The notes beneath the pieces are model-generated. The model did not search any database, had not been told where the DNA came from, and worked only from the letters and a program-made list of their open reading frames with translations. Position numbers and translations under genes: made by a program. A stretch of 64,000 bases of DNA from Agrobacterium vitis (lineage in GTDB: Bacteria > Pseudomonadota > Alphaproteobacteria > Rhizobiales > Rhizobiaceae): NCBI RefSeq assembly GCF_014926405.1, contig NZ_JACXXJ020000003.1, forward strand, positions 62,001 through 126,000, given 5' to 3'. Below are positions 17,661-27,198 of the stretch, one piece after another. Positions within the stretch are counted from its first letter, which is position 1. Every line of letters starts with the position of its first letter.

Positions 17661-20058
17661 TGGCAAAGACTTTCAATAAATCCGATGGCTTCAATCGGGC
17701 AATACCAGCAAGTGGGATCAGTGCCGAGAGCAGCGAGGCCAACAGTGCAAACCCTCCCAACCATAGCCACTGGACTGGAAACACATGCATTGGCAAGCGC
17801 CAACCAAAGGCCTCGACATTGACCACAGCCAACAAAACCCAGGCCAGTCCAAGTCCCACAGGCAGCGCGGCAACGAGTGTAAAGCCTGCGAGGATAAGAG
17901 TACGGGCAAGTTCCAACCCGGTTATCGCGCGACGGGTCAGACCCATTGCCCAGACCGGAGCGATCTGGGGCAGCCTCATGCCTGACAGTGTCATGAGGCT
18001 GGCAAACATCGCAAGCCCCGCGACCCCCAGCGTCAACACATTGAGAGCGGCTGTAACGGCGAAGGTCTTTTCGAAAATCGCCAGTGATCGCGCCTTGATC
18101 ACCGCCTGATCCACGACGTTGTCGGGCGGCAAGCCGAATTCAGTCATTAAAGCCTCACGCAGGGCGCTGGTCTGTTCTGGCCGTATCCGCAGCCCGAACC
18201 GCAACCGCGAAAGATCGGAAAAACGGCTGACCAATTCCGATTGAGCGACGATCACATCCTCATTGGGATTGCCATAATCGGAATAGACACCGAGAATACG
18301 GGGCTTCCAGCCACCGGGCAGCGTGATCTCATCACCCACCGCCAAGCCCTCGCGGCGCATCATCTGTTCATTGATCAAGGCCCCTTCACCTAGGGCTAAC
18401 CTGTCCCAGACATCCGGCGTGGCGGCAAGCATCGGCCAGTGATCGCGGTAGGTCGCATCATCGACCACGCCATGAATGACAACTGTCTTGCTGCCGACCT
18501 CTCCTTGCGTATTCCAGATCGGCAGCACAGCCTTCACCCGAGGGGCAAGCCAGGCCTGCAAACGCTCGGTCTCGCCATCGTTGCGCGCCGTCACGTAAAG
18601 CTCAGCGGCCAGTCTTTGATCGAGCCAGCCGACAAAGGTCAGACGAAAGCTGGACACCATGGTTCCAACCCCGACATTTGCCGATAACGCCAGAAGAAGC
18701 GCCATCAAAGCTAGGGAAAGGCTGGGCAATTGCTGGCGGGTATCGGCCCAGAACCATTGCCAAACCGGTCGTTTTGCCAGCACCTGCATTAACCGAAGGA
18801 CAGGCACCAGAATGACTGGCAGGGCCAGAGCCGAGGCCAGTAAAAGCGCTCCCAGTGTAGCAAAACCAGCCACCAAGCCATTGCCGAATTTCATCAAGAT
18901 CAGCGTCACCGCAAATAGCACGGCGGACGCCAGCGCCTGGAGAAACCAGGCACGCTCCGATGCGATGGCCCAGGCGCGGGGTTGGGCCGGGGCCAGCAAG
19001 GGCATGCGCCAGACCTGCCAGAGGCTTTGCCCGGCGGACGCCAGCGTGCCGACCACGGCAATACCGATGCCTGTCGCCCACCATTGGGGCCGAAAAGCCA
19101 GCGTGCCAGGAACATCGGCGCCGTAAAGGCCCCTTAGTGTCAGTGCCACATCCGGCAGCAAGGCAGAGGCTACGACATAGCCAAGCGCCACGCCCGCGAC
19201 GCCCGCAGCCAATGCAAAGACCAGCAGTTCCAGGAAAAGCAGGAGCATGAGTGCGCTGGCCGAGAGACCGAGAGATCGAAGTGTGCGAAAGGTGGGCCGT
19301 CTCTGTTCGAAAGCCAGCCGCACCGCGGCATAGACGATGAACAGTCCGACCACGAAAGACAGCAGTCCGAAGGCCGTCAGGTTGAGATGAAAACTGTCCG
19401 TTAATCGTGCAAGATCCCCTTCGCCATCAGGGGATTTCAAGCGCAGCTCAGGCGCCAATACCGCCAGTTGCTGTTGCGAAATCGGCTGTTCCGGCGAGAC
19501 GATCAACCGGGTCAACCCATCGCGTTTTGCCAGCAAGGCTTGCGCCCTGCCGATATCGGTAAACCCGGTTGCAAAAGGAATATCCTTGACGATATCAAGG
19601 GGCGGCAGCGATTGCCCTTGGAGGGCATCTGCGGTCGCTTGCGAAACCGCGATCTGCCCCGGTGGAAGCAGGAAACGATTGATATTGCCATCGCCGCGCA
19701 AATCGACTGGCTGGGCGACCGACGGGATCGTTAGGGGATCTATGCCGATCAACCGCAGGCGAAACGTGCCAAGTCGCATCTCTCCTTCAAGAACCGGGGA
19801 AACCAGCAGCCCCGCCCGCCGCAGCGCGACATAGGTCGAGATGGGGATGGGCCTGCCATCCTTGCTTTGGATATCCGACAGGCGATTTTGCCCAAGCATC
19901 GCGGCCGCCCGCGCATAAGAGGCCCGCGCCTCCGCATTGATCGCCTGCACCCCCGACCAAAGTGCTGTCGCCAGCGACAAACCGAGGAGCAGCATGGCCA
20001 ATTGAAGCGGCTTGCGCCGCCAATGCGACAGCAAAGCCAGAAAAGCCGTGCGCAGCAT
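17650..20058 (-). CDS. ABC transporter FtsX/MacB-type permease, two-unit fusion
   Basis: An 802-residue inner-membrane protein with an N-terminal helix (LQLAMLLLGLSLATALWSG), a large periplasmic domain, three helices near residues 230-330, a central helical pair, a second periplasmic domain (about 480-660) and three C-terminal helices, ending LKPSDLLKVFANE. This is two FtsX-like halves in one chain, as in YbbP/LolCE-like proteins. In the att cluster of Agrobacterium the halves are given as separate genes attF and attG. It probably extracts a lipid or lipoprotein from the membrane with the ATPase encoded upstream. Its ATG overlaps the ATPase TGA by one base (TGATG). Confidence 0.88.
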   Translation of the reverse strand: MLRTAFLALLSHWRRKPLQLAMLLLGLSLATALWSGVQAINAEARASYARAAAMLGQNRLSDIQSKDGRPIPISTYVALRRAGLLVSPVLEGEMRLGTFRLRLIGIDPLTIPSVAQPVDLRGDGNINRFLLPPGQIAVSQATADALQGQSLPPLDIVKDIPFATGFTDIGRAQALLAKRDGLTRLIVSPEQPISQQQLAVLAPELRLKSPDGEGDLARLTDSFHLNLTAFGLLSFVVGLFIVYAAVRLAFEQRRPTFRTLRSLGLSASALMLLLFLELLVFALAAGVAGVALGYVVASALLPDVALTLRGLYGADVPGTLAFRPQWWATGIGIAVVGTLASAGQSLWQVWRMPLLAPAQPRAWAIASERAWFLQALASAVLFAVTLILMKFGNGLVAGFATLGALLLASALALPVILVPVLRLMQVLAKRPVWQWFWADTRQQLPSLSLALMALLLALSANVGVGTMVSSFRLTFVGWLDQRLAAELYVTARNDGETERLQAWLAPRVKAVLPIWNTQGEVGSKTVVIHGVVDDATYRDHWPMLAATPDVWDRLALGEGALINEQMMRREGLAVGDEITLPGGWKPRILGVYSDYGNPNEDVIVAQSELVSRFSDLSRLRFGLRIRPEQTSALREALMTEFGLPPDNVVDQAVIKARSLAIFEKTFAVTAALNVLTLGVAGLAMFASLMTLSGMRLPQIAPVWAMGLTRRAITGLELARTLILAGFTLVAALPVGLGLAWVLLAVVNVEAFGWRLPMHVFPVQWLWLGGFALLASLLSALIPLAGIARLKPSDLLKVFANER

Positions 20059-20714
20059 CAGGCCACCCGCCCGGCACGCAAATGCAGGTTTTCATCCAGC
20101 ATGACAGCCAACCGAGGGGAATGTGTCACCATCAACAGGGCTGCCCCCGTCTCCCGTACCAGGGATAGCATCAAGGCCATAACCGCATTGCCTGTCTCTT
20201 CATCAAGATTGCCCGTCGGCTCATCGGCCAGAACCAGTTTTGGCCGGACAGCAAGTGTCCGACCGATGGCGACACGCTGTTGCTGGCCGCCGGAGAGTTG
20301 CTCGGGATAGCGCGTCAGAAGCGCAGAAAGCCCCAAACGTTCCGTCAATTCCGTCTGCCATCGGCCATCGTAACGCTCACCCAGCCGAGCATGAAAGGCC
20401 AGGTTGGCTCGTACATCCAGCGAAGGGATCAGGTTGAACTGCTGAAAAATCAACCCGACTGTGCCACGCCGCAACCGGGCGCGACCTTTATCATCGAGCG
20501 CATCGATATCTTCCCCATCCACGCAAAGCTTCCCGGCATCGGCGCTGTCCAGCCCGCCCGCCAGATGAAGCAATGTACTTTTTCCGCTGCCGGATTCCCC
20601 AGTCAATGCCATGGTTCGCCCTGCGGCCAGGGTCAGGCTGACACCTTTGAGAACCTCCAAAGGACCTTCCGATGTGCGGTATGTTTTTTTTACTGCATCC
20701 AGTACCAGCACCAT
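20058..20714 (-). CDS. ABC transporter ATPase, LolD/MacB type
   Basis: A 218-residue nucleotide-binding subunit. Walker A is GESGSGKST (about residues 38-46), the signature LSGGQQQRVAIGR (about 140-152) and Walker B LVLADEPTGNLDEETG (about 160-175); the ADEPTGNLD form is characteristic of the LolD/MacB/FtsE subfamily that drives FtsX-fold permeases. It is the first gene of the three-gene Att-like operon, with the permease coupled at its stop. Substrate is not indicated by the sequence. Confidence 0.93.
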   Translation of the reverse strand: MVLVLDAVKKTYRTSEGPLEVLKGVSLTLAAGRTMALTGESGSGKSTLLHLAGGLDSADAGKLCVDGEDIDALDDKGRARLRRGTVGLIFQQFNLIPSLDVRANLAFHARLGERYDGRWQTELTERLGLSALLTRYPEQLSGGQQQRVAIGRTLAVRPKLVLADEPTGNLDEETGNAVMALMLSLVRETGAALLMVTHSPRLAVMLDENLHLRAGRVA

Positions 20715-20778
20715 CAGCTTATCCAGTCGTTTGCATGCTCATCAACGCGAAACCATAATCCGTCTGGCGGATATGGCG

Positions 20779-21327
20779 CTAGAGGACAGCAGGAAAAGGC
20801 TTGCTTAGAAATTTAGACCCCGCCAAACCAAAGCGCCAGGGGTGATCGACCGCTTTGGTAATGCCAATGCGAGGACCGATCACCACGCTTGGACAGATTT
20901 TGGCAGGCTCAAGCTGAAATGGTGGCAAGGCGAGAGGCAAGCCATTGTGTTGAACGGTGATGCCCAAAGCCTGGGCCAGACGGCCCGGCCCGGCGCATAG
21001 AAAACGTGGCGCCACGTTGCCACGCCGCGCTTGCATGACATCCAAGCCGTGGCTTGGCGCGAGCGCCCGGATCAAAACCGCACTGCCGGGCCGGCAAACG
21101 ATATTCAAGCACCAGTGGATGCCGTAGGAACGGTAGACATAGACATGTCCGGCTGGACCAAACATCGAATTATTGCGCGGTGTGAGTCCTCGAAAGCTAT
21201 GGGATGCCGGATCATCGCGTTCATAGGCCTCGGTTTCGACGATCATGCCGCCGACACCGTCCACGAAAAGCTCAGCGCCGATAAGGTCGCGGGCAATATC
21301 GACAGCACTGCTGTTGAACTCAATCAT
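20779..21327 (-). CDS. 3-methyladenine DNA glycosylase, AAG/MPG family
   Basis: Excises alkylated purines to start base excision repair. The 182-residue protein matches the single-domain AAG fold: [36 protein letters not shown] with the catalytic Glu in VETEAY (about residue 32), the [25 protein letters not shown] lesion-pocket segment, and [13 protein letters not shown]. It is somewhat shorter than many bacterial members (about 190-210). It stands alone on the minus strand between the Att-like ATPase and a PilZ gene; no damage-response operator was recognised. Confidence 0.92.
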   Translation of the reverse strand: MIEFNSSAVDIARDLIGAELFVDGVGGMIVETEAYERDDPASHSFRGLTPRNNSMFGPAGHVYVYRSYGIHWCLNIVCRPGSAVLIRALAPSHGLDVMQARRGNVAPRFLCAGPGRLAQALGITVQHNGLPLALPPFQLEPAKICPSVVIGPRIGITKAVDHPWRFGLAGSKFLSKPFPAVL

Positions 21328-21374
21328 GGCCTGCTATCGAATTTTTCCACCTGTGGGACGCTGTTGAATGCCGG

Positions 21375-21623
21375 TCAGGCGAATTCCACGCCGATTTCCG
21401 TTATCTTCCGCCACCGGACGACACAATGGACCTTGCGCCCGCCATCCATCAGTAAATCGAATTCATCGGGAACATTGACAAAATTATCTCCAGCCAGCTT
21501 CGCGCCACCGGACGAAATATTCTTGACGGTGCAGCTAAAGGTCGAAAACCCGTTTTTCAAGATTATGCGCGCCGCTTGTAAGGTTCGGACACGATGATCT
21601 CTACGCTTATTCTCCATTTCCAA
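21375..21623 (-). CDS. Single-domain PilZ protein
   Basis: An 82-residue protein that is essentially one PilZ domain. The c-di-GMP-binding signature is visible: RRDHR (RxxxR type) near residue 7 and NISSGGAKL (D/N-x-S-x-x-G) near residue 35. Binding of c-di-GMP is therefore expected. Rhizobial stand-alone PilZ proteins are numerous and their partners are mostly unknown. A GAF-GGDEF-EAL protein is encoded 7 kb away but no operon links them. Confidence 0.85.
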   Translation of the reverse strand: MEMENKRRDHRVRTLQAARIILKNGFSTFSCTVKNISSGGAKLAGDNFVNVPDEFDLLMDGGRKVHCVVRWRKITEIGVEFA

Positions 21624-21711
21624 CCCCCGCCGATCCCAGACCTAGACCATCCAGCAGTTATTACAATTTCATATAATTCCGATCACATCTGACCGGTTTA
21701 GCAAGACTTTA

Positions 21712-22650
21712 TTATCTCAGCAAAGTCGTAAATATTTCATCCATCTGCATAGCCATTGCTTTTGGGCTGACTTGATCCAGAAAATGATCCATTGCGCGGC
21801 GGGCGCGCAGCCAATCATTTTTACCATGGGTGCTTCGCGCCCGTTGCAAAACCTCGATAATCTCGTCCTCCCCTTCTCCTTGGACGAGATAGGGATAATC
21901 CTCACCCAGAAATGCAAGGGCATCGTCCTGAGCCGCATTCACCAGCACATTTGCACCACAGGCCGCCGCGATCACACCCTTGGTAAAGGGTTTATAACAC
22001 CTCGCCAACGTCTCCGTCTGGGGCGCGCGAATGCAGTAATGCAAACTATAGTCACCCATACGCGCGATGATCTGGCGCATGGAATCGCTGAAAGCCGCGT
22101 CATGAAAATCGACTGATTTTTCAATTTGAGGCGTCCTGACGGTATTCTTCAGAAAGCCGAAATAACCGGCGCGATAATCGGTACGGCGCTGGTTGCCCAT
22201 GGCGTAGATGCGTTCATCGGCACCATGCAGCAGCAGTCCAACCTGCCCTTTTGCACCAGGCGTGTTTGTCAGTCTGGCGTGCATCGCATCACGCGCCATA
22301 TGTGAACTGGCGAGATGCATATCGACATGATTGAAAACCATCTTATCCAGGGGCGTATCGACATAGTCAAAACATATGCCCCGGCTTCGGCCATGCAGAA
22401 TTTCCAGCGCCGATGCGCCAATGGAAAGCGCCGCACGCTTGGTAAACACATAAATCGCATCTTTAGGCTGAAGGCTAGCCCATAGCATTTGCAATCCAGG
22501 TATTCGCTTGTTCGGCAGGGCCGCCATTTCAAACCGGTATTTGTCGCCGAGATAGGGCCTCGTCAACCTGGACAGTTGAAATGACCGCATGGTCGTACTG
22601 CCGAATTTAACCGAGGACCGACGATAGACGAACCTCACTGGATAGAGCAT
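21712..22650 (-). CDS. Unrecognised protein, possibly glycosyltransferase-like
   Basis: I do not recognise this 312-residue protein with certainty. It lacks a signal peptide and membrane helices. The layout suggests a GT-B-like fold: an N-terminal half with YVFTKRAALSIGASALEILHGRSRGICFDYVD, then VDMHLASSHMARDAM and a LLLHGAD turn, and a C-terminal part with RCYKPFTKGVIAAACGANVLVNAAQDDALAFLGEDYPYLV, which reads like the nucleotide-sugar-binding end of glycosyltransferases. The ATG at 22650 follows an in-frame GTG at 22668; neither has a clear ribosome site. It has its own unit between PilZ and GntR genes. Confidence 0.6.
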   Translation of the reverse strand: MLYPVRFVYRRSSVKFGSTTMRSFQLSRLTRPYLGDKYRFEMAALPNKRIPGLQMLWASLQPKDAIYVFTKRAALSIGASALEILHGRSRGICFDYVDTPLDKMVFNHVDMHLASSHMARDAMHARLTNTPGAKGQVGLLLHGADERIYAMGNQRRTDYRAGYFGFLKNTVRTPQIEKSVDFHDAAFSDSMRQIIARMGDYSLHYCIRAPQTETLARCYKPFTKGVIAAACGANVLVNAAQDDALAFLGEDYPYLVQGEGEDEIIEVLQRARSTHGKNDWLRARRAMDHFLDQVSPKAMAMQMDEIFTTLLR

Positions 22651-22829
22651 TTCAAAAACCCGCCGCACTATTTTGATCTGTCAGGCGGTGGAATCGCTGC
22701 CCAGGACAGACTATTCTCTCCAATACCAAATTCAAGATCTACGATCTCGCATCCTTGCCTGACTAGCACCTGAAACATTAAACGCTGACTTGAGCCTGAC
22801 AACTCGACCATAAAAAGGCCAAAAGGGCG

Positions 22830-23540
22830 CTAAAGTCCCAAGGCGTCCTTCAATGCCAAACCTTCCCGCACCCGCAAATCCAGATCCGCTTCGATATGAT
22901 CAATGTGATGCAGCATCAGCGCACTTGCATGCTTGGCATCCCGCCGCACAAGAGCCTCAAGTATCTGTTCATGCTCATTATGACCGCAACTGGAAACGCC
23001 AGATCCACCATAAAGGGCGATGACCAACGATGATCGGGCCACCAGTTCATCCATGAATTTTTGCAGGATGGCATTGCCGGCAACTTTGGCCAGCATCAGA
23101 TGGAAATCGCCCGAGGCCTTTATTTCGGCGCGCCTCGCCGCAGGCCCGCGCTGGTGCAGATGGCGTTGTTCATCTTCCAACTGGGCACGAAAAGCAACCA
23201 GATCGTCCTCCGTCAGCCGCTCGACAGCTGCCAGAACAATACCAGGTTCGATCATTCGGCGGCAGGCGAACACCTGCACTGCTTCTTCGGGGCTCGGATT
23301 GGATACAAAAGCACCCCTATTTCGTTCCGTCTTTATCAACCCTTCGAATGCAAGCATTTGCAGAGCACTGCGCACAACGGTGCGACTGACATCGAACAGA
23401 AGGCCCACTTCCGCCTCGGAAAGCTTGGTTCCGGGCGTTAAACGCCGGTCGATAATCGCATTTCGTAGGGATTCGCGGATGGTGAACGCACGGTCTTCCA
23501 AATTTGAATCGTGAAAACTGATTTTTTCGTCAAGCTTCAT
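22830..23540 (-). CDS. GntR-family regulator, FadR/FCD subfamily
   Basis: The 236-residue protein has an N-terminal winged helix (IRESLRNAIIDRRLTPGTKLSEAEVGLLFDVSRTVVRSALQMLAFEGLIKTERNRGAFV, about residues 15-75) and an all-helical FCD ligand domain with the metal-binding His pattern (DFHLMLAKVAGN, HNEHEQILEAL, HHIDHIE). It is divergent from an ABC transporter plus racemase operon, which it probably represses until a substrate appears. The start at 23540 (MKLDEK) has GGTGA upstream; a TTG 15 codons earlier is possible. Confidence 0.9.
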   Translation of the reverse strand: MKLDEKISFHDSNLEDRAFTIRESLRNAIIDRRLTPGTKLSEAEVGLLFDVSRTVVRSALQMLAFEGLIKTERNRGAFVSNPSPEEAVQVFACRRMIEPGIVLAAVERLTEDDLVAFRAQLEDEQRHLHQRGPAARRAEIKASGDFHLMLAKVAGNAILQKFMDELVARSSLVIALYGGSGVSSCGHNEHEQILEALVRRDAKHASALMLHHIDHIEADLDLRVREGLALKDALGL

Positions 23541-23565
23541 AGCGTCACCCGTGCTGATGCCTGCC

Positions 23566-23635
23566 TTTGTACATTGAACTGACAAACTCGGAAAGTCACT
23601 GATTGCTGACAGGCAAAAAATCTATTGCGTACAAT
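23566..23635. promoter_or_regulatory. Candidate GntR operator pair
   Basis: TTTGTAC at 23566-23572 and its near inverse GTACAAT at 23629-23635 lie about 60 bp apart in the divergent control region. FCD regulators often bind short GT-N-AC palindromes. The match is short and could be chance. The rest of 23541-23805 shows no further structure. Confidence 0.3.
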
Positions 23636-23805
23636 TTGACCAATTAATGCAAACAATCGCACGATTTTTGCGCAACAGTGATGACGACCCGAAAAATTCC
23701 ATGGGTATTCAGTGGAAGCCGACAGGATTTTCTAGGTTTTCCAAAGGCCACAAGCATCTGGCACGTAAGATGCATGTAAAGCAGCGGTCATCAAGGGATC
23801 GCAGC

Positions 23806-24894
23806 ATGAAACAAGCCGCCGCCATCGATATTGCCGCCGTTACCAAGGTTTACGGCCATACGACAGCCGTCCACAGCATCAGCCTGAAAATTCCAGCTGG
23901 CACCTATTGCTGCCTACTCGGCCCTTCCGGTTGCGGCAAGACATCGACGTTACGGATGATTGCCGGACACGAGACCGTCACGACAGGTGATATCCTGCTG
24001 GGCAACACCAACATCACCGATCTCGCGCCCGCCGCGCGCGGCACAGCGATGATGTTCCAGTCCTACGCGTTGTTTCCTCATCTCGACCTCACCGAAAATG
24101 TCGCCTTCAGCCTGAAAATGAAGGGTATCGACAAAGCCACCCGCAGCGCCAAGGCGATGGAGATGCTGCAATTGATGCAACTGGAGGCCTATGCGGACCG
24201 GCGCCCCGCCCAGCTTTCCGGCGGACAGCAGCAGCGTGTGGCGCTGGCACGCGCGTTGATTACCGATCCGGAAGCGCTTCTTCTGGACGAGCCTTTGTCA
24301 GCACTCGATCCATTTTTGAAAATCCGCATGCGAGCCGAGTTGAAGAAACTCCAGACCTCGCTCGGCATCACCTTCGTGCATGTGACCCATAGCCAGGAAG
24401 AGGCCATGGCGCTCGCCGACCTGATCGTTATCATGAACGATGGCCGCATCGAACAGGCTGCCGATCCCCGCACCGTATTCGAGCGCCCGGCCTCAGCATT
24501 CGTCGCTCGTTTCATGGGCGATCACAATGTCATTTCAGGCCGAGTCACGAGCGTTTCCGATGAGATCGCGATGATATCAGTCGCAGGCGGGGCGGATTTC
24601 GCAGCTTCCGGCAAAGCCGCCATCGGCGAACCCGCCGACATAGCGGTGCGCACTGACCATGTGCGGATTGGCCAGAGCCAGGTCCCGGGCCTCGGATTCA
24701 CCGGCTCTGTCACCAATGTCGAATATCGAGGTTCCACCGTGAAGCTGATGCTGAGCGGTGCGGGCATCGAAGACTTTACCGCCATCCTGACCGATGCCGC
24801 CTTCCACGCACATCCGGTCAAGGTAGGCGAAGCCATTGCCGTTTGCTGGGAGGCCGATGACGCCATCGTTCTCGGCAAACCGGCGCTGAAATAA
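23806..24894 (+). CDS. ABC transporter ATPase, PotA/spermidine type
   Basis: A 362-residue import ATPase. Walker A is GPSGCGKTS (about residues 40-48), the signature LSGGQQQRVALAR and Walker B LLLDEPLSALD follow, and a C-terminal TOBE domain (from about residue 240, starting near VISGRVTSVSDEIAM) is present as in PotA/MalK. The start at 23806 (MKQAAAID) has AAGGGA upstream; an open extension to 23647 has no family similarity. First gene of an operon with a Tat-exported binding protein, two permeases and a racemase. Confidence 0.93.
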   Translation: MKQAAAIDIAAVTKVYGHTTAVHSISLKIPAGTYCCLLGPSGCGKTSTLRMIAGHETVTTGDILLGNTNITDLAPAARGTAMMFQSYALFPHLDLTENVAFSLKMKGIDKATRSAKAMEMLQLMQLEAYADRRPAQLSGGQQQRVALARALITDPEALLLDEPLSALDPFLKIRMRAELKKLQTSLGITFVHVTHSQEEAMALADLIVIMNDGRIEQAADPRTVFERPASAFVARFMGDHNVISGRVTSVSDEIAMISVAGGADFAASGKAAIGEPADIAVRTDHVRIGQSQVPGLGFTGSVTNVEYRGSTVKLMLSGAGIEDFTAILTDAAFHAHPVKVGEAIAVCWEADDAIVLGKPALK

Positions 24895-24921
24895 TCAACC
24901 AATAACCAGAGGAGAACTTCC

Positions 24922-26211
24922 ATGACTGATACCAAAAAGCCAAAATCCGGCGTGACCCGCCGTTCGATTTTGAAGACGGGGGCCGCCGCAGCGGGTCTTG
25001 CCGCCGGTTCCGGCGCCATCACTGGCTTTCCGACCATCTGGGCGCAGACCAAGATCACCCTTCGTCAATTTGGCACCGGCGTTTCAAACATCAATGCCAT
25101 CGCCGAAAAGTGCAAGGCCGACCTCGGCATCACCCTGGAAATGACGGCGACGGATTCTGACGCCGCCGCCCAGCGCGCCGTGACCCAGCCGAACTCCTAT
25201 GACATTGCCGATGTCGAATACTGGATCGCCAAGAAAGTCTTCCCATCAGGCGTCTTGCAGCCGATGGAAGTCAAGAAGCTCAAATATTACGACAAGATCG
25301 TACCGCTGTTCATCAACGGCAAACTGAAGCCGGAAAGCGTCATTGCCCAGGGCACAGCGCCACACACCGTCGGCTTCGTCGAAAAGCCCGGCGCGAAAAC
25401 CTTCGCCAAGGCTCCGACCGAATGGATGACGATGGTGCCGACCATCTACAATGCCGACACGCTCGGCATTCGCCCAGACCTCGTTGGCCGCGACATCACC
25501 AGCTGGGCCGATATCATGGACCCCGCTTTCAAGGGCAAGACGTCGATCCTCAACATTCCATCGATCGGAATAATGGATGCCGCGATGATCATGGAAGCCA
25601 TGGGCAATATCAAATATGCCGACAAGGGCAACATGACCAAGGCCGAGATCGACAAGACCATCGATTTCCTGATCAAGGCCAAGCAGAGCGGCCAGTTCCG
25701 CGCCTTCTGGAAGAGCTTCGATGAAAGCGTCAACCTGATGGCTTCGGGCGAAGTCGTCATCCAATCCATGTGGTCGCCAGCCGTTGCCGCTGTCCGCTCC
25801 AAGGGCATCGCCTGCAAATATCAACCGCTGAAGGAAGGCTACCGCGCCTGGGGCGGCGGGCTGGGTCTTGCGGCGCATCTGAAAGGCGCGCAGCTCGATG
25901 CGGCCTATGAATACATCAATTGGTACACGTCCGGCTGGGTCGGCGGCTACCTGAACCGCCAGGGCTATTATTCGGCCTGCATGGAAACCGCCAAGAACTT
26001 CATGTCCGCGGATGAATGGGGTTACTGGATCGAAGGCAAGCCAGCCCAGGGCGACATCATGTCTCCTGAAGGCAAGGTGATGGAAAAGGCCGGTGCCGTA
26101 CGCGACGGCGGCTCCTTCGAAGAGCGCATGGGCAAGGTTGCCTGCTGGAATTCCGTCATGGACGAGGACCGTTACATGGTTCGACGCTGGAACGAGTTCA
26201 TCGCCGCCTGA
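24922..26211 (+). CDS. Periplasmic solute-binding protein, PotD-like, Tat-exported
   Basis: A 429-residue binding protein with a twin-arginine leader (VTRRSILKTGAAAAGLAAG, residues 11-29) and likely cleavage after TIWAQ. The mature part has the PotD/family-1 layout, with VPTIYNADTLGIRPD, TSWADIMDPAFKGKTSI and a Trp/Tyr-rich C-terminal region (YINWYTSGWVGGYLNRQGYYSA). PotD relatives bind polyamines or other small amines; the linked hydantoin-racemase gene suggests instead a cyclic amide or amino-acid derivative. A strong UUCG hairpin follows the stop and probably gives higher expression of this gene than of the permeases. Confidence 0.9.
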   Translation: MTDTKKPKSGVTRRSILKTGAAAAGLAAGSGAITGFPTIWAQTKITLRQFGTGVSNINAIAEKCKADLGITLEMTATDSDAAAQRAVTQPNSYDIADVEYWIAKKVFPSGVLQPMEVKKLKYYDKIVPLFINGKLKPESVIAQGTAPHTVGFVEKPGAKTFAKAPTEWMTMVPTIYNADTLGIRPDLVGRDITSWADIMDPAFKGKTSILNIPSIGIMDAAMIMEAMGNIKYADKGNMTKAEIDKTIDFLIKAKQSGQFRAFWKSFDESVNLMASGEVVIQSMWSPAVAAVRSKGIACKYQPLKEGYRAWGGGLGLAAHLKGAQLDAAYEYINWYTSGWVGGYLNRQGYYSACMETAKNFMSADEWGYWIEGKPAQGDIMSPEGKVMEKAGAVRDGGSFEERMGKVACWNSVMDEDRYMVRRWNEFIAA

Positions 26212-26228
26212 TCATATCCATAGAAACC

Positions 26229-26256
26229 ATGTCTTCCCCGTTCGCGGGGAAGACAT
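26229..26256 (+). other. Intercistronic hairpin with TTCG tetraloop
   Basis: ATGTCTTCCCCG and its exact complement flank a TTCG loop, a 12-bp perfect stem between the binding-protein stop (26211) and the permease start (26290). No T-run follows, so it is more likely a 3' mRNA-stabilising element than a terminator. Confidence 0.8.
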
Positions 26257-26289
26257 ACGGCAGCCCCAAAGACGACAGGGAGACGAGCG

Positions 26290-27195
26290 ATGGCAACAGT
26301 GCGGTTTATAGGCGTCGGCAAGCCAAAGCCAAGGCGCGAAATCCGCGTGCCTGCCTGGCTGACAGCCTATCTTCAAGCAGCCCCCCTGGCGCTTATCCTC
26401 GGCGGCTTCCTACTGTTGCCAATCCTGATGATCGTCATTGTCAGCTTTTGGGATTATGACTTCGCCCAGATGTATCCCGGTTTTGTCACCTTCAATTATG
26501 CGGAAACGCTTGGTTCCTGGGTCACCTGGAAAACCTATCTGAACACGCTGAAATTCGCCGCTATTGTCTGGCTCCTGACGCTGTTCATCGGTTTTTGGGT
26601 CGCCTATTTTCTCGCCTTCCACATCCGTAGCGCCGCCATGCAGAGCGTGCTTTTCCTGATCTGCACCGTGCCGTTCCTGACCTCGAACATCATCCGGATG
26701 ATTTCCTGGATTCCGGTTCTGGGCCGCAATGGATTGGTCAACCAGGCGCTGGTCGGGACCGGCATCATTCCCCAGCCGCTGGAGTGGCTACTTTATTCAG
26801 ACTTTGCCGTGGTGCTGGCCATGGTACATCTCTACACCCTGTTCATGGTCACGCCGATCTTCAATACGCTGATGCGGATCGACAAGGCGCTGGTGGAAGC
26901 CGCAAGGGACGCAGGTGCTTCGAGCCTGCAAATCCTCACCAATGTCATTCTGCCGCTGGCCAAGCCCGGCATGGCTATCGGCACGATTTTCGTCGTCACC
27001 CTGACCATGGCCGATTTTTCGACGGTGCAAGTGATGTCCGGCGGCCAGAGCGCCTCGGTAGCGCTGATCATGAAGAACCAGATGTCGCTGCTGCAATATC
27101 CAGCCGCCGCCGCCAATGCCGTGGTGCTGCTGATCCTCGTCCTGCTGATGGTCGCGGGGATCTTGCGCATCGTCGATATCCGCAAGGAGCTGTAA
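26290..27195 (+). CDS. ABC transporter permease, PotB type
   Basis: A 301-residue inner-membrane subunit with about six helices; the first follows a short cytoplasmic tail (PLALILGGFLLLPILMIVIV, from about residue 33). The cytoplasmic EAA loop is LVEAARDAGASSLQILTNVILPLAKPG (about residues 201-227), which docks to the ATPase. It precedes the second permease by three bases and forms the import channel with it. Spermidine/putrescine-class by sequence; actual substrate unknown. Confidence 0.92.
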   Translation: MATVRFIGVGKPKPRREIRVPAWLTAYLQAAPLALILGGFLLLPILMIVIVSFWDYDFAQMYPGFVTFNYAETLGSWVTWKTYLNTLKFAAIVWLLTLFIGFWVAYFLAFHIRSAAMQSVLFLICTVPFLTSNIIRMISWIPVLGRNGLVNQALVGTGIIPQPLEWLLYSDFAVVLAMVHLYTLFMVTPIFNTLMRIDKALVEAARDAGASSLQILTNVILPLAKPGMAIGTIFVVTLTMADFSTVQVMSGGQSASVALIMKNQMSLLQYPAAAANAVVLLILVLLMVAGILRIVDIRKEL

Positions 27196-27198
27196 GCC

